Positions 7,251 to 14,058 of a DNA stretch of 40,945 nt are shown in pieces (within the stretch, counting starts at the first letter, position 1; each line of letters starts with the position of its first letter). The position numbers and the translations under genes are program-made. The notes under the pieces were generated by a model that saw only the letters and a list, made by a program, of their open reading frames with translations, was not told where the DNA came from and did no database searches. Source of the stretch: Alphaproteobacteria bacterium (GTDB taxonomy: Bacteria; Pseudomonadota; Alphaproteobacteria; Caulobacterales; Maricaulaceae); contig JAJRSG010000082.1 of NCBI GenBank assembly GCA_024278915.1, forward strand, positions 1 through 40,945, given 5' to 3'.

Positions 7251-8909
7251 ATGCCCAGTTTTCGAAAAATTTCCATATATGCTCTGGTTGGGTTTTGTGT
7301 CTTTAGTATGATGAGTTGGCAATATGCCTCCCCAAGTTTTGCACAAGTGGATCCTGAAGACGATGCAGAAGACGACGTTGAAGATGATGTTGAGGATGAC
7401 GTAGAAGATGATGTCGAAGATGATGTTGAAGATGATGTTGAAGATGACGTTGAGGATGACGTTGAGGATGACGTTGAGGATGACGTAGAAGGCGATGTCG
7501 AAGATGACGTAGAAGACGACGTTGAAGATGATGTTGAAGATGACGTAGAAGACGACGTTGAAGATGATGTTGAAGATGACGTAGAAGATGATGTTGAAGA
7601 CGATGTCGAGGATGATGTTGAAGATGACGTTGAGGACGATGCCGAAGATGATGTTGAGGACGATGTCGAAGATGACGTTGAGGACAATGTCGAAGAAGGT
7701 GCAGAAGATGACTTGGAAAATGATGATTTCAATGATGCATATCGTATGAATGATGAAATTGAACAAGTAACGGAATCTATCGAAATGCGAGACCTCGATC
7801 GCTTTATTGTTGAAAATGATGAAATTGGAAACATCGCATTAACGGGCGAGGTTTTGATCCTTGCTAGAGCCGGTGAGTTAGATGAGCTTGTTGCACAAGG
7901 TTACCTGATACGAGAGCAACAAGAGCTAGGTGGTCTAGAAAAAATGATGGCGAGGGTCGAGCCTCCAGTCAGCCATAATATTGCACAGGTGAAGGATGAT
8001 ATTGTTAAAATACTACCCGATATTCCAGTTGATTATAATCATCTTTATACGACGAAAAGAGGTAAAAGTTATGTCAAAGGAAGTGGTATTATACCTAAGA
8101 CGCTTTTTGATGCCCATGAATACAAATGGGGAGAGGGTCTCAGAATTGGAATGATTGATACTGCCATTCGGGCTGATCATAAAGTGTTCTCAAATGCAAA
8201 AATTAAAACCCGAGAGTTTGTATCCTTTGATTTCAAGCGTCCCGTGCACGGCACTTCGGTTGCTTCCATATTGGTTGGTCAATCCCCAAATTATCAAGGT
8301 CTTGTGCCCAATGCCGAGCTATATGCGGCTTCGGTGTTCTTTAATTCGCCTTTAGGTGGGGAAACTACGACAACAGAAAACTTGGTGCAAGCAATTGACT
8401 GGATGGTTGCTAATGATGTGAAAGTCATCAATATGAGCCTCGCAGGGCCGGAAAATGCGATCTTAAAAGCAGCAATTGAAAGGGCGGCTGATAAAGGAGT
8501 TGTTGTTGTTGCCGCCGTTGGTAATGATGGCCCGTCGGCAAAGCCTCTGTATCCTGCTGCTTATGCGAATGTTGTGGCGATTACTGCCGTTAACAAGGAA
8601 AATAATATTTATCGTTATGCCAACCGTGGCGACCACGTTGATTTTGCCGCGCCAGGGGTTGCTATTCGCAACGCGCGTGGCAATAGTAAATACCAATCCT
8701 CTAGCGGTACCAGTTTCGCGGCTCCTTTTGCGGCAGTAACACTAGCTTTGGCGCAAGCGCAGTATAAATTATCGAATGGTTCCTTATTAGAACAATTAAA
8801 GGATAATGCGGAAGATTTAGGCGTAAAAGGATATGATCCAATATATGGTTATGGCTTGCTGCGCCCTTTGGAAAAGTCGCCTGTTACAGCCGCTGCGAAA
8901 CCGGAATAA
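7251..8909 (+). CDS. Secreted S8 (subtilisin-like) serine protease with acidic tetrapeptide repeat
   Basis: A 552-residue precursor. Residues 1-31 are a signal peptide (SPSFAQ). Residues 36-155 are a 30-unit acidic repeat, mostly EDDV. Residues about 160-285 look like an inhibitory propeptide (GEVLILARAGELDELVAQGY). The subtilase domain follows with the full triad: Asp303 (MIDTA), His333 (HGTSVAS), Ser488 (SGTSFAAP), plus oxyanion Asn425 (AVGNDGPSA). The protease domain resembles S8 peptidases often found beside ECF sigma/anti-sigma pairs in alphaproteobacteria, as it is here. It is expected in the periplasm or outside the cell. The acidic arm sits between signal peptide and propeptide, which is unusual; it could bind cations, keep the precursor soluble or dock to a partner. 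Confidence 0.9.
   Translation: MPSFRKISIYALVGFCVFSMMSWQYASPSFAQVDPEDDAEDDVEDDVEDDVEDDVEDDVEDDVEDDVEDDVEDDVEDDVEGDVEDDVEDDVEDDVEDDVEDDVEDDVEDDVEDDVEDDVEDDVEDDVEDDAEDDVEDDVEDDVEDNVEEGAEDDLENDDFNDAYRMNDEIEQVTESIEMRDLDRFIVENDEIGNIALTGEVLILARAGELDELVAQGYLIREQQELGGLEKMMARVEPPVSHNIAQVKDDIVKILPDIPVDYNHLYTTKRGKSYVKGSGIIPKTLFDAHEYKWGEGLRIGMIDTAIRADHKVFSNAKIKTREFVSFDFKRPVHGTSVASILVGQSPNYQGLVPNAELYAASVFFNSPLGGETTTTENLVQAIDWMVANDVKVINMSLAGPENAILKAAIERAADKGVVVVAAVGNDGPSAKPLYPAAYANVVAITAVNKENNIYRYANRGDHVDFAAPGVAIRNARGNSKYQSSSGTSFAAPFAAVTLALAQAQYKLSNGSLLEQLKDNAEDLGVKGYDPIYGYGLLRPLEKSPVTAAAKPE
7356..7715 (+). repeat. 30 x 12-bp tandem repeat encoding (EDDV)n
   Basis: 360 bp made of exactly 30 twelve-base units with no frame break. 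Twenty-four units encode EDDV; the variants are EDDA (first and 24th), EGDV (12th) and EDNV, EEGA, EDDL (last three). Synonymous changes (GAA/GAG, GAT/GAC, GTT/GTC/GTA) are scattered through the units while the protein stays constant. The array lies inside the subtilase gene. Confidence 0.97.
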
Positions 8910-8940
8910 TAAGCATGGCAAATAAAAATTTTATAGTTTC

Positions 8941-8973
8941 GGGAATAACTTACCTCCTTCAAACGTCAATTAG
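8941..8973 (+). promoter_or_regulatory. ECF-type promoter directly before the sigma gene (autoregulation)
   Basis: GGGAATAA at 8941-8948, a 15-nt spacer, CGTCAATTAG at 8964-8973. It is the same bipartite element as at 2443, with an unrelated spacer. ECF genes usually read their own promoter, so this is the expected autoregulatory site. The start codon lies only 10 nt after the -10 box, so a transcript from here would be almost leaderless. Confidence 0.7.
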
Positions 8974-8983
8974 TTGAAGTCAT

Positions 8984-9514
8984 ATGGAGGCAAGTAAAGA
9001 TAACCAGCGCGCGCAGATACTAGAAGCCTTGCCCCATGTCAGGCGCTTTTCTATATCGATTGCGGGAAATCAAGCGGATGGTGATGATTTATTGCAGATG
9101 ACTGTAGAACGGGTTCTTGTGAAAGGCGCCCCTAAAGATGTTGATATGAAAAAATGGATGTTTCGTGTATGCAAAAATATCTGGATTGATGAAATTAGGT
9201 CTCGGCAGGTACGACAAAAAGCAAGCCTTGGGCAAGATATCACCATTCATGATAGGCCAGAAGGTGAGCAAGAAATTATGGATAAGTTAAAACTCAAAAA
9301 GGTTAAAAGTGCGATGAATGCCCTTCCCGATGACCAAAGAGCTGTCTTGGCGCTTGTGGCTATAGAAGGGTGTTCCTACAAAGAAACATCAGAAATATTA
9401 GATACGCCTATCGGTACTGTGATGAGTAGAATGGCACGTGCGCGTAAGAATCTTGCAGAACAATTTTCTGAAGGTCCGCACCCCTTCACGCCGTCTCAGG
9501 CATATAGGGCATAA
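8984..9514 (+). CDS. ECF-family RNA polymerase sigma factor
   Basis: A 176-residue group 4 sigma factor. Region sigma-2 spans about residues 15-70 (NQADGDDLLQMTVERV, then WMFRVCKNIWIDEIRSRQ) and region sigma-4 about 105-160 (LPDDQRAVLALVAIEGCSYKETSEIL, then a GTVMSRMARARKNL recognition helix). There is no sigma-1.1 or sigma-3, as expected of ECF proteins. The ATG at 8984 is the first possible start, since an in-frame TGA lies nine bases upstream, and there is no clear ribosome site. It precedes its anti-sigma factor by 3 bp. It likely recognises the GGGAATAA-N15-CGTC sites here. The signal is unknown but probably envelope-related, given the genes controlled. Confidence 0.93.
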   Translation: MEASKDNQRAQILEALPHVRRFSISIAGNQADGDDLLQMTVERVLVKGAPKDVDMKKWMFRVCKNIWIDEIRSRQVRQKASLGQDITIHDRPEGEQEIMDKLKLKKVKSAMNALPDDQRAVLALVAIEGCSYKETSEILDTPIGTVMSRMARARKNLAEQFSEGPHPFTPSQAYRA

Positions 9515-9517
9515 TTA

Positions 9518-10300
9518 ATGACTTATTCCGACGAACAATTATCAGCATATCTTGACGGGGAACTCTCTGAAGACCTCGGTATGCAGCTTGCTTTGGATAT
9601 GAAAACCGATTCGGCTCTAGCTAATCGGTTGGCGGGTTTAGCGGCGGCGAGCGAAGCGGTAAAACAGGCTTATAAACCTTTGATAGAGGATGATATTCCT
9701 GCGCATATTTTATCTTTGTTGGACGAGTCGCAAAGTGATGAAGTGAGTAATGTTGTCGCTTTTGCAAAAAAAGATTCGCCAAAACCAGCCGCTAATTTTT
9801 CGAGATGGGCCACCCCGATCGCTGCAAGCTTTGCCTTAGTCTTTGGTACGATGGTTGGTAGGATGTCTTTGGCAAACAATCAGACATCAGAAGGGGCTCT
9901 TTATGCGCAAATGAGCGGTGTGATCGAAACTGAAAACCCTCTTTTTGACGTGCTAGAGCAAACGCCAAGCTCTCAACGTGTTTCAATTAGCAAGGGCGAA
10001 GTGTCTGTTCTTCCTATATTATCTTTTAAATCTGTTGATGGGCAACTTTGCCGCGAGTTTCACGCACAAAGTAGTGAATCGGCGCTGCGCGGCCTTGCCT
10101 GTAAGCAAAGGGCGGGGTGGGAAATTTTGATGCTAAATAAAACCGATGTGATGAAGGAAAGTGGCTACCGTACGGCCTCTGGGGCTGGCGATGGGTTTAT
10201 GGATGCTCTGATTGATGACATTATCGTGGGAGATGCTCTCGACAGTGACGCTGAAGCAAACGCCATAACTAAAAACTGGTATGCCGCGCCACAGGATTAA
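9518..10300 (+). CDS. Membrane anti-sigma factor
   Basis: A 260-residue single-pass protein directly downstream of the ECF sigma gene. Its N-terminus (SDEQLSAYLDGELSED) is the typical sigma-binding anti-sigma domain of RskA/ChrR-like factors, without the HxxxCxxC zinc motif. A membrane helix lies at about 97-116 (WATPIAASFALVFGTMVG). Residues 117-260 would be periplasmic. Release of sigma would need either a conformational signal or stepwise proteolysis. The S8 protease encoded upstream is a tempting candidate for cleaving the periplasmic part, but nothing in the sequence proves this. Confidence 0.88.
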   Translation: MTYSDEQLSAYLDGELSEDLGMQLALDMKTDSALANRLAGLAAASEAVKQAYKPLIEDDIPAHILSLLDESQSDEVSNVVAFAKKDSPKPAANFSRWATPIAASFALVFGTMVGRMSLANNQTSEGALYAQMSGVIETENPLFDVLEQTPSSQRVSISKGEVSVLPILSFKSVDGQLCREFHAQSSESALRGLACKQRAGWEILMLNKTDVMKESGYRTASGAGDGFMDALIDDIIVGDALDSDAEANAITKNWYAAPQD

Positions 10301-10354
10301 TCACCCAAGATATCAAAAGAATGTGTTCTGATCTATGAAGGGGCTTGCGCGGCA

Positions 10355-10377
10355 TTTGCATATCCGCGATATGTAAA
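10355..10377. other. Small hairpin/palindrome upstream of dusA
   Basis: A nine-base stem with one G-T wobble, TTTGCATAT and ATATGTAAA, around a CCGCG loop, about 65 bp before dusA. A second perfect 6-bp inverted repeat (ATTTGC/GCAAAT, 10396-10412) follows. No U-tract. These could be a weak end for the anti-sigma transcript or an operator for dusA. Confidence 0.3.
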
Positions 10378-10442
10378 GCGATTAAGTTCCGAAAGATTTG
10401 CGTATTGCAAATATGGGCTGGGCAAAATTTTAAAGCGTACAA

Positions 10443-11432
10443 ATGATGCGAGACCAAGATTTCATATTCGCCGTTGCCCCCATGATGGATTGGACGGATA
10501 GGCATTGTCGGGTGTTTCACCGGATGCTGTCGCAGCGCGCTTTGCTTTATACTGAAATGGTGGTGGCGGACGCGGTTATTCATGGGGATCGGCCTTATTT
10601 AATCGGATATAATGAATGTGAACATCCTGTCGCATTGCAAATTGGTGGTTCCGATCCAACTAAGCTGGCCAAGGCAAGTCTGATTGGTGAGGCGTTTGGG
10701 TATGACGAAATCAACCTAAATGTGGGCTGCCCATCTGATCGAGTGCAATCCGGGCAATTCGGAGCAAGCTTGATGGCTAAGCCTGACTTGGTGGCAGCAT
10801 GTTTTGAGGCGATGCAAGAAAACCTAAAAATTCCTGTTACGATAAAATGCCGTATCGGAATTGATGAACAAGAGCCAAATGAAAGCCTTCCTCATTTTCT
10901 AGAAATAGTCAGTGCGGCTGGCTGTCAACATTTTGTAATTCATGCCCGAAAAGCATGGTTAGAGGGGCTAAGCCCGAAAGATAACCGTACTGTTCCTCCA
11001 CTTGATTATGGTTTGGTACGGCAAATGAAAGAAAGCTACCCAAATTTGCAGATTGTCCTTAATGGTGGGTTGGAAGATTTGGACCAGTCGCAAGATGTAT
11101 CGCAAGGGTTGGATGGGGTGATGTTCGGTAGAGTAGCCTATCATAATCCTTGGATATTAAGCCAGGTGGATGCGAAAATATTTGGTGAGGAAGCCAGCAA
11201 TTTTTCTCGTGACGATATTGTTCAACAACTTATTGATTATGCAAAAAGTATGGAAGGAAAACACCCATCCACCAAAGCATTAATTCGGCATATTATGGGC
11301 TTATATCATGGGCAAACCGGTGCGAGATTATGGCGGCGCGCCCTAAGTGAAGCAGACAAGTCACTTTTGCCATCGCAAAAAATAGAGCTTGCCTACCGTG
11401 CGATTTTGACTGCCCGTGAGAAGGAAGCATAA
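10443..11432 (+). CDS. dusA: tRNA-dihydrouridine(20/20a) synthase DusA
   Basis: An FMN-dependent enzyme of 329 residues that reduces U20/U20a in the D-loop of tRNA. The hallmarks are APMMDWTDRHCR at the N-terminus (FMN-binding barrel), NVGCPSDRVQ with catalytic Cys96, and HARKAWLEGLSPKDNR, which distinguishes DusA from DusB and DusC. Length is normal. Two adjacent ATGs (10443, 10446) are possible starts; neither has a strong ribosome site. The 5' end of dusA is a well-known integration target for mobile elements, but the gene is intact here and no integrase is nearby. The stop overlaps the next start by one base. Confidence 0.95.
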   Translation: MMRDQDFIFAVAPMMDWTDRHCRVFHRMLSQRALLYTEMVVADAVIHGDRPYLIGYNECEHPVALQIGGSDPTKLAKASLIGEAFGYDEINLNVGCPSDRVQSGQFGASLMAKPDLVAACFEAMQENLKIPVTIKCRIGIDEQEPNESLPHFLEIVSAAGCQHFVIHARKAWLEGLSPKDNRTVPPLDYGLVRQMKESYPNLQIVLNGGLEDLDQSQDVSQGLDGVMFGRVAYHNPWILSQVDAKIFGEEASNFSRDDIVQQLIDYAKSMEGKHPSTKALIRHIMGLYHGQTGARLWRRALSEADKSLLPSQKIELAYRAILTAREKEA

Positions 11433-12271
11433 TGGAACCTCATTTGATTAGTTTGGGGTTCGCCTTACTTGCTGTTGGGGCCCTAGCTGGATTTAGCGCG
11501 GGCCTTTTTGGGATTGGTGGCGGTGCGATCATTGTGCCGGCCCTATATTATACATTCAGTGCTCTAGGGTATTCTCAGGATGTGAGCATGCATGCTGCTG
11601 TGGCAACATCTATGGCTGTCATTGTTGTAACTTCTCTGCGGTCAGCTCACGCACACCATCAACGAGGTGCTGTTGATTGGGCGCTGGTTTGGCCGCCTAA
11701 TCCGTTGAAAAGTTGGGGGCTATGGATCGGCATTGGTGCTTTGCTGACAGCCTTGATGATTGCGAAACGTCTTTCAGGTGAGGCAATGTTGGTTGTCTTT
11801 GCCGTTTTTATTGCGGTAATTTCTCTACAATTTATTTTTGGTCGCCCTGACTGGAAGCTAGCGAATGATGTGCCAGAAGGAATAGCCCCACCTGTAGCAG
11901 GTTCGGCGCTGGGCGGCATTTGCGCCTTATTAGGGATCGGATTTGGTTCTATTGGTGTGACGTTAATGGTATTGTTTAATAAACGAATTCACCATGCAAT
12001 CGGCACCGCTGCCGCACTAGGTTTTTTCATTAGCCTGCCTGCTACAATCGGGTATATTTTTAGTGGCCAAGGCGTTACTGGCAGGCCTGATTTTTCACTT
12101 GGGTATGTAAATGTATTGGGGTTTGTTCTCATTGCATTTACGAGTGTACTTTGTGCTCCCTTTGGCGTGAAAGCAGCGCATAATCTTAGTCAGCAAAAAT
12201 TACGAATGATATTTGGTGTCTGTTTGCTTCTGATCGCGCTTAATATTTTGCGAAAAACATTATTGCCTTAG
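11432..12271 (+). CDS. TauE/SafE (TSUP) family membrane permease
   Basis: A 279-residue inner-membrane protein with about eight hydrophobic helices in two repeats. Each repeat opens with a glycine-rich motif typical of the TSUP fold: GFSAGLFGIGGGAIIVPAL near residue 20 and GGICALLGIGFGSIGVTLMV near 160. Family members move sulfite, sulfoacetate, taurine-derived sulfonates or other small anions; the substrate cannot be read here. The start overlaps the dusA stop (TAATG), with AAGGA 7 nt upstream, so it is translationally coupled to dusA. The 3' end overlaps the convergent protease gene by 12 bp. Confidence 0.88.
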   Translation: MEPHLISLGFALLAVGALAGFSAGLFGIGGGAIIVPALYYTFSALGYSQDVSMHAAVATSMAVIVVTSLRSAHAHHQRGAVDWALVWPPNPLKSWGLWIGIGALLTALMIAKRLSGEAMLVVFAVFIAVISLQFIFGRPDWKLANDVPEGIAPPVAGSALGGICALLGIGFGSIGVTLMVLFNKRIHHAIGTAAALGFFISLPATIGYIFSGQGVTGRPDFSLGYVNVLGFVLIAFTSVLCAPFGVKAAHNLSQQKLRMIFGVCLLLIALNILRKTLLP

Positions 12272-12838
12272 AATCAATTCTTCAGGGGTCACTTCTAGTT
12301 TGCGTAATTCGCCCAAGAAACTCATGCCAAGGAGGGAGTGGGTAAGACCTTTGGGGATAACCACTGCACGTACATTATGGACGATGACATTCCCAATGGA
12401 AATGCTGGCGATGTCTGCATGTGCCGCCATGACTTGTCCTGACGCAGTGTTCATTGGCGCATTATAAGTGAGGTCTTTGGGGCGCAAGCCTGCTTTTTCA
12501 GCATCTTTGGGCGTTAAAACTACGACACTGGCTCCTGTATCAATCAAAAATTTCACTTGTTCATTATTGACCATAGCGTTAGCCCAATATTGACCATCGG
12601 GAGATTTGCTAATGGTTGTGGTCCGTTCGTGGGCTGCAGCTGCTGTTTGTTGTTGGGGTGTTTCCTGTGAAAGCTCTTGTCTATTGGCTTTAGCATTTTC
12701 TCTGGCCATGGCGATGGTCTGCGGGTCAATGCCTGCATATTCGTAAATGGTATCTCGATGGTAAAATGCCAAAAACCCACTTGCGAATATGCCGCTAATT
12801 AAGATTGCATCTCTAATCAAAGTGTTTGCCATAAGCAT
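12260..12838 (-). CDS. Membrane-anchored retropepsin-like aspartic protease
   Basis: A 192-residue single-domain aspartic protease of the bacterial retropepsin-like (clan AA, TIGR02281-type) family. An N-terminal hydrophobic segment (residues about 8-25) anchors it. The catalytic motif FLIDTGAS places Asp100 in the active site. A downstream SLLGMSFLGEL, near residue 170, is the typical second family motif. As with retroviral proteases, a dimer would supply two aspartates. The domain should face the periplasm. Two start codons (12838 and 12832) are possible and neither has a clear ribosome site. Substrate unknown. Confidence 0.85.
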   Translation of the reverse strand: MLMANTLIRDAILISGIFASGFLAFYHRDTIYEYAGIDPQTIAMARENAKANRQELSQETPQQQTAAAAHERTTTISKSPDGQYWANAMVNNEQVKFLIDTGASVVVLTPKDAEKAGLRPKDLTYNAPMNTASGQVMAAHADIASISIGNVIVHNVRAVVIPKGLTHSLLGMSFLGELRKLEVTPEELILRQ

Positions 12839-12941
12839 GAATTACAAATATCTGGTTACGTAAGTATGAAGATCGAAAAAGAGGTATAAAAAGTGAGAAA
12901 ATTATGTTGATTGCAAGTGCCCCTTTGGTGATAGTGCGACC

Positions 12942-13922
12942 ATGAACACTACCACAGCTAAACCATTTGATGATATTCGTAATCTTGTTGCCAGCATGCC
13001 TGCGCCGCATGCGGATATGATGATCAAAGTTACTTCTAGATTACAGTCAGCGGCAAGCGGGTTGAACCCGCTGGGTAAGCTTGATGAAATTGTAACGTGG
13101 CTGGCGGGTTGGCAGGGGACTGATACACCGCAAATACAAAAGCCCATGGTTTGTGTGTTTGTCGGCGCTCATATGGTAGCTGAGTTTGTAAAAGGAAAAG
13201 ATCCTGTAGAGCTAGCTAAACGTCGTGTGAAGGCACTTTCTTCTGGTCAAACTGCGGTGCGTGGTATCGCAAGCGCGCAGGACGCTGCCTACAAAATTTA
13301 CGAGATGGGTATAGAAAAACCAGCAAAGGATATGCGAAACGAGGCATCTTTATCCGAACGGGAATGTGCTCAGGCAATCGCATTCGGTATGGAAGTGGTA
13401 TCAGAAGGTGCGGATTTAATTGTTCTTGGCAATGCTGGTGTGGGAACGGCAACAGCCGCAGCTGGAATTACTCGCGGTTTGTACGGTGGGGCTGCGCAAT
13501 ACTGGGCTGGAGGAGACGGGGAAACAGCCCAAAGACGTATAGAGGCTGTAGGTGATGCTACTCATTTTCACAAGGATATCTTGACCGACCCACTGGAGGT
13601 TTTACGGTGCTTTGGCGGCCGTGATGTTGCCGGGATGGTTGGTGCAATTTTAGCGGCACGGCACCAGAAAATCCCAGTGCTTCTTGATGGATATGCGGTG
13701 TGCTCTGCGGCTGCGGTTTTACATGCCCTTAACCCAAGCTCGCTGGAACATTGTTTGGCTGTCCATATTACAAGTGAACCGGCCCATGGGGCATTGCTGG
13801 ACCGGATCGGGAAAACCCCTGTTTTGGACATGGGGGTTGGCATTGGGGACGGGAGTGGTGCTGCTTTGGCGATTGGCTTGATTAAAGCGGCGGCATCAGG
13901 CGGCAATACACTTTCTGCATAA
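12942..13922 (+). CDS. cobT: CobT-like nicotinate-nucleotide:dimethylbenzimidazole phosphoribosyltransferase, divergent active site
   Basis: A 326-residue protein with the CobT fold. CobT makes alpha-ribazole phosphate for the lower ligand of cobalamin. The opening LDEIVTWLAGWQG and the FVGAHMVAEF, FHKDILTDPLEVLRCFGGRD and LLDGYAVCSAAAVLHAL stretches match the family. Two positions normally occupied by active-site glutamates differ: the usual GEMGIGNTT loop reads GNAGVGTAT (Asn164 for Glu), and the C-terminal GEGSG loop reads GDGSG (Asp303 for Glu). The protein could be a less efficient or specialised CobT. No other cobalamin gene or B12 riboswitch is in the window. The gene stands alone, divergent from the aspartic protease. 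Confidence 0.8.
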   Translation: MNTTTAKPFDDIRNLVASMPAPHADMMIKVTSRLQSAASGLNPLGKLDEIVTWLAGWQGTDTPQIQKPMVCVFVGAHMVAEFVKGKDPVELAKRRVKALSSGQTAVRGIASAQDAAYKIYEMGIEKPAKDMRNEASLSERECAQAIAFGMEVVSEGADLIVLGNAGVGTATAAAGITRGLYGGAAQYWAGGDGETAQRRIEAVGDATHFHKDILTDPLEVLRCFGGRDVAGMVGAILAARHQKIPVLLDGYAVCSAAAVLHALNPSSLEHCLAVHITSEPAHGALLDRIGKTPVLDMGVGIGDGSGAALAIGLIKAAASGGNTLSA

Positions 13923-13971
13923 CAACCTTGAAAAACTAAATTTATGCATATTATATTTCATAACTTGTTTA

Positions 13972-14002
13972 TTTTAGAAACAAATTTTCTATGTTTTAGA
14001 AA
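13972..14002. promoter_or_regulatory. Candidate operator upstream of leucine dehydrogenase
   Basis: A perfect interrupted palindrome TAGAAA-N5-TTTCTA (13975-13991) is followed by a second TTTTAGAAA at 13994-14002, exactly 22 bp after the first TTTTAGAAA (13972-13980), about two helical turns. Lrp/AsnC-type sites have a similar YAG...CTR form, and Lrp relatives often control branched-chain amino acid genes, so an Lrp-like regulator is a reasonable guess. Confidence 0.4.
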
Positions 14003-14058
14003 TACTTTGGGATAAATATTCGAATTGATTCTTGATTTCGTGTGAACTGGAAACCTTC

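Noticed and set aside
7220-7834. Antisense serine/threonine-rich reading frame of 204 residues, and a second hydrophobic one
   Set aside because: Both are shadows of the 12-bp repeat array. A repeat unit without stop codons in any antisense frame leaves long open frames by necessity; there is no ribosome site or family match.
10443-11432. dusA as an integration site for a mobile element
   Set aside because: The gene is full length, and no integrase, direct repeat or change in gene content is visible next to it.
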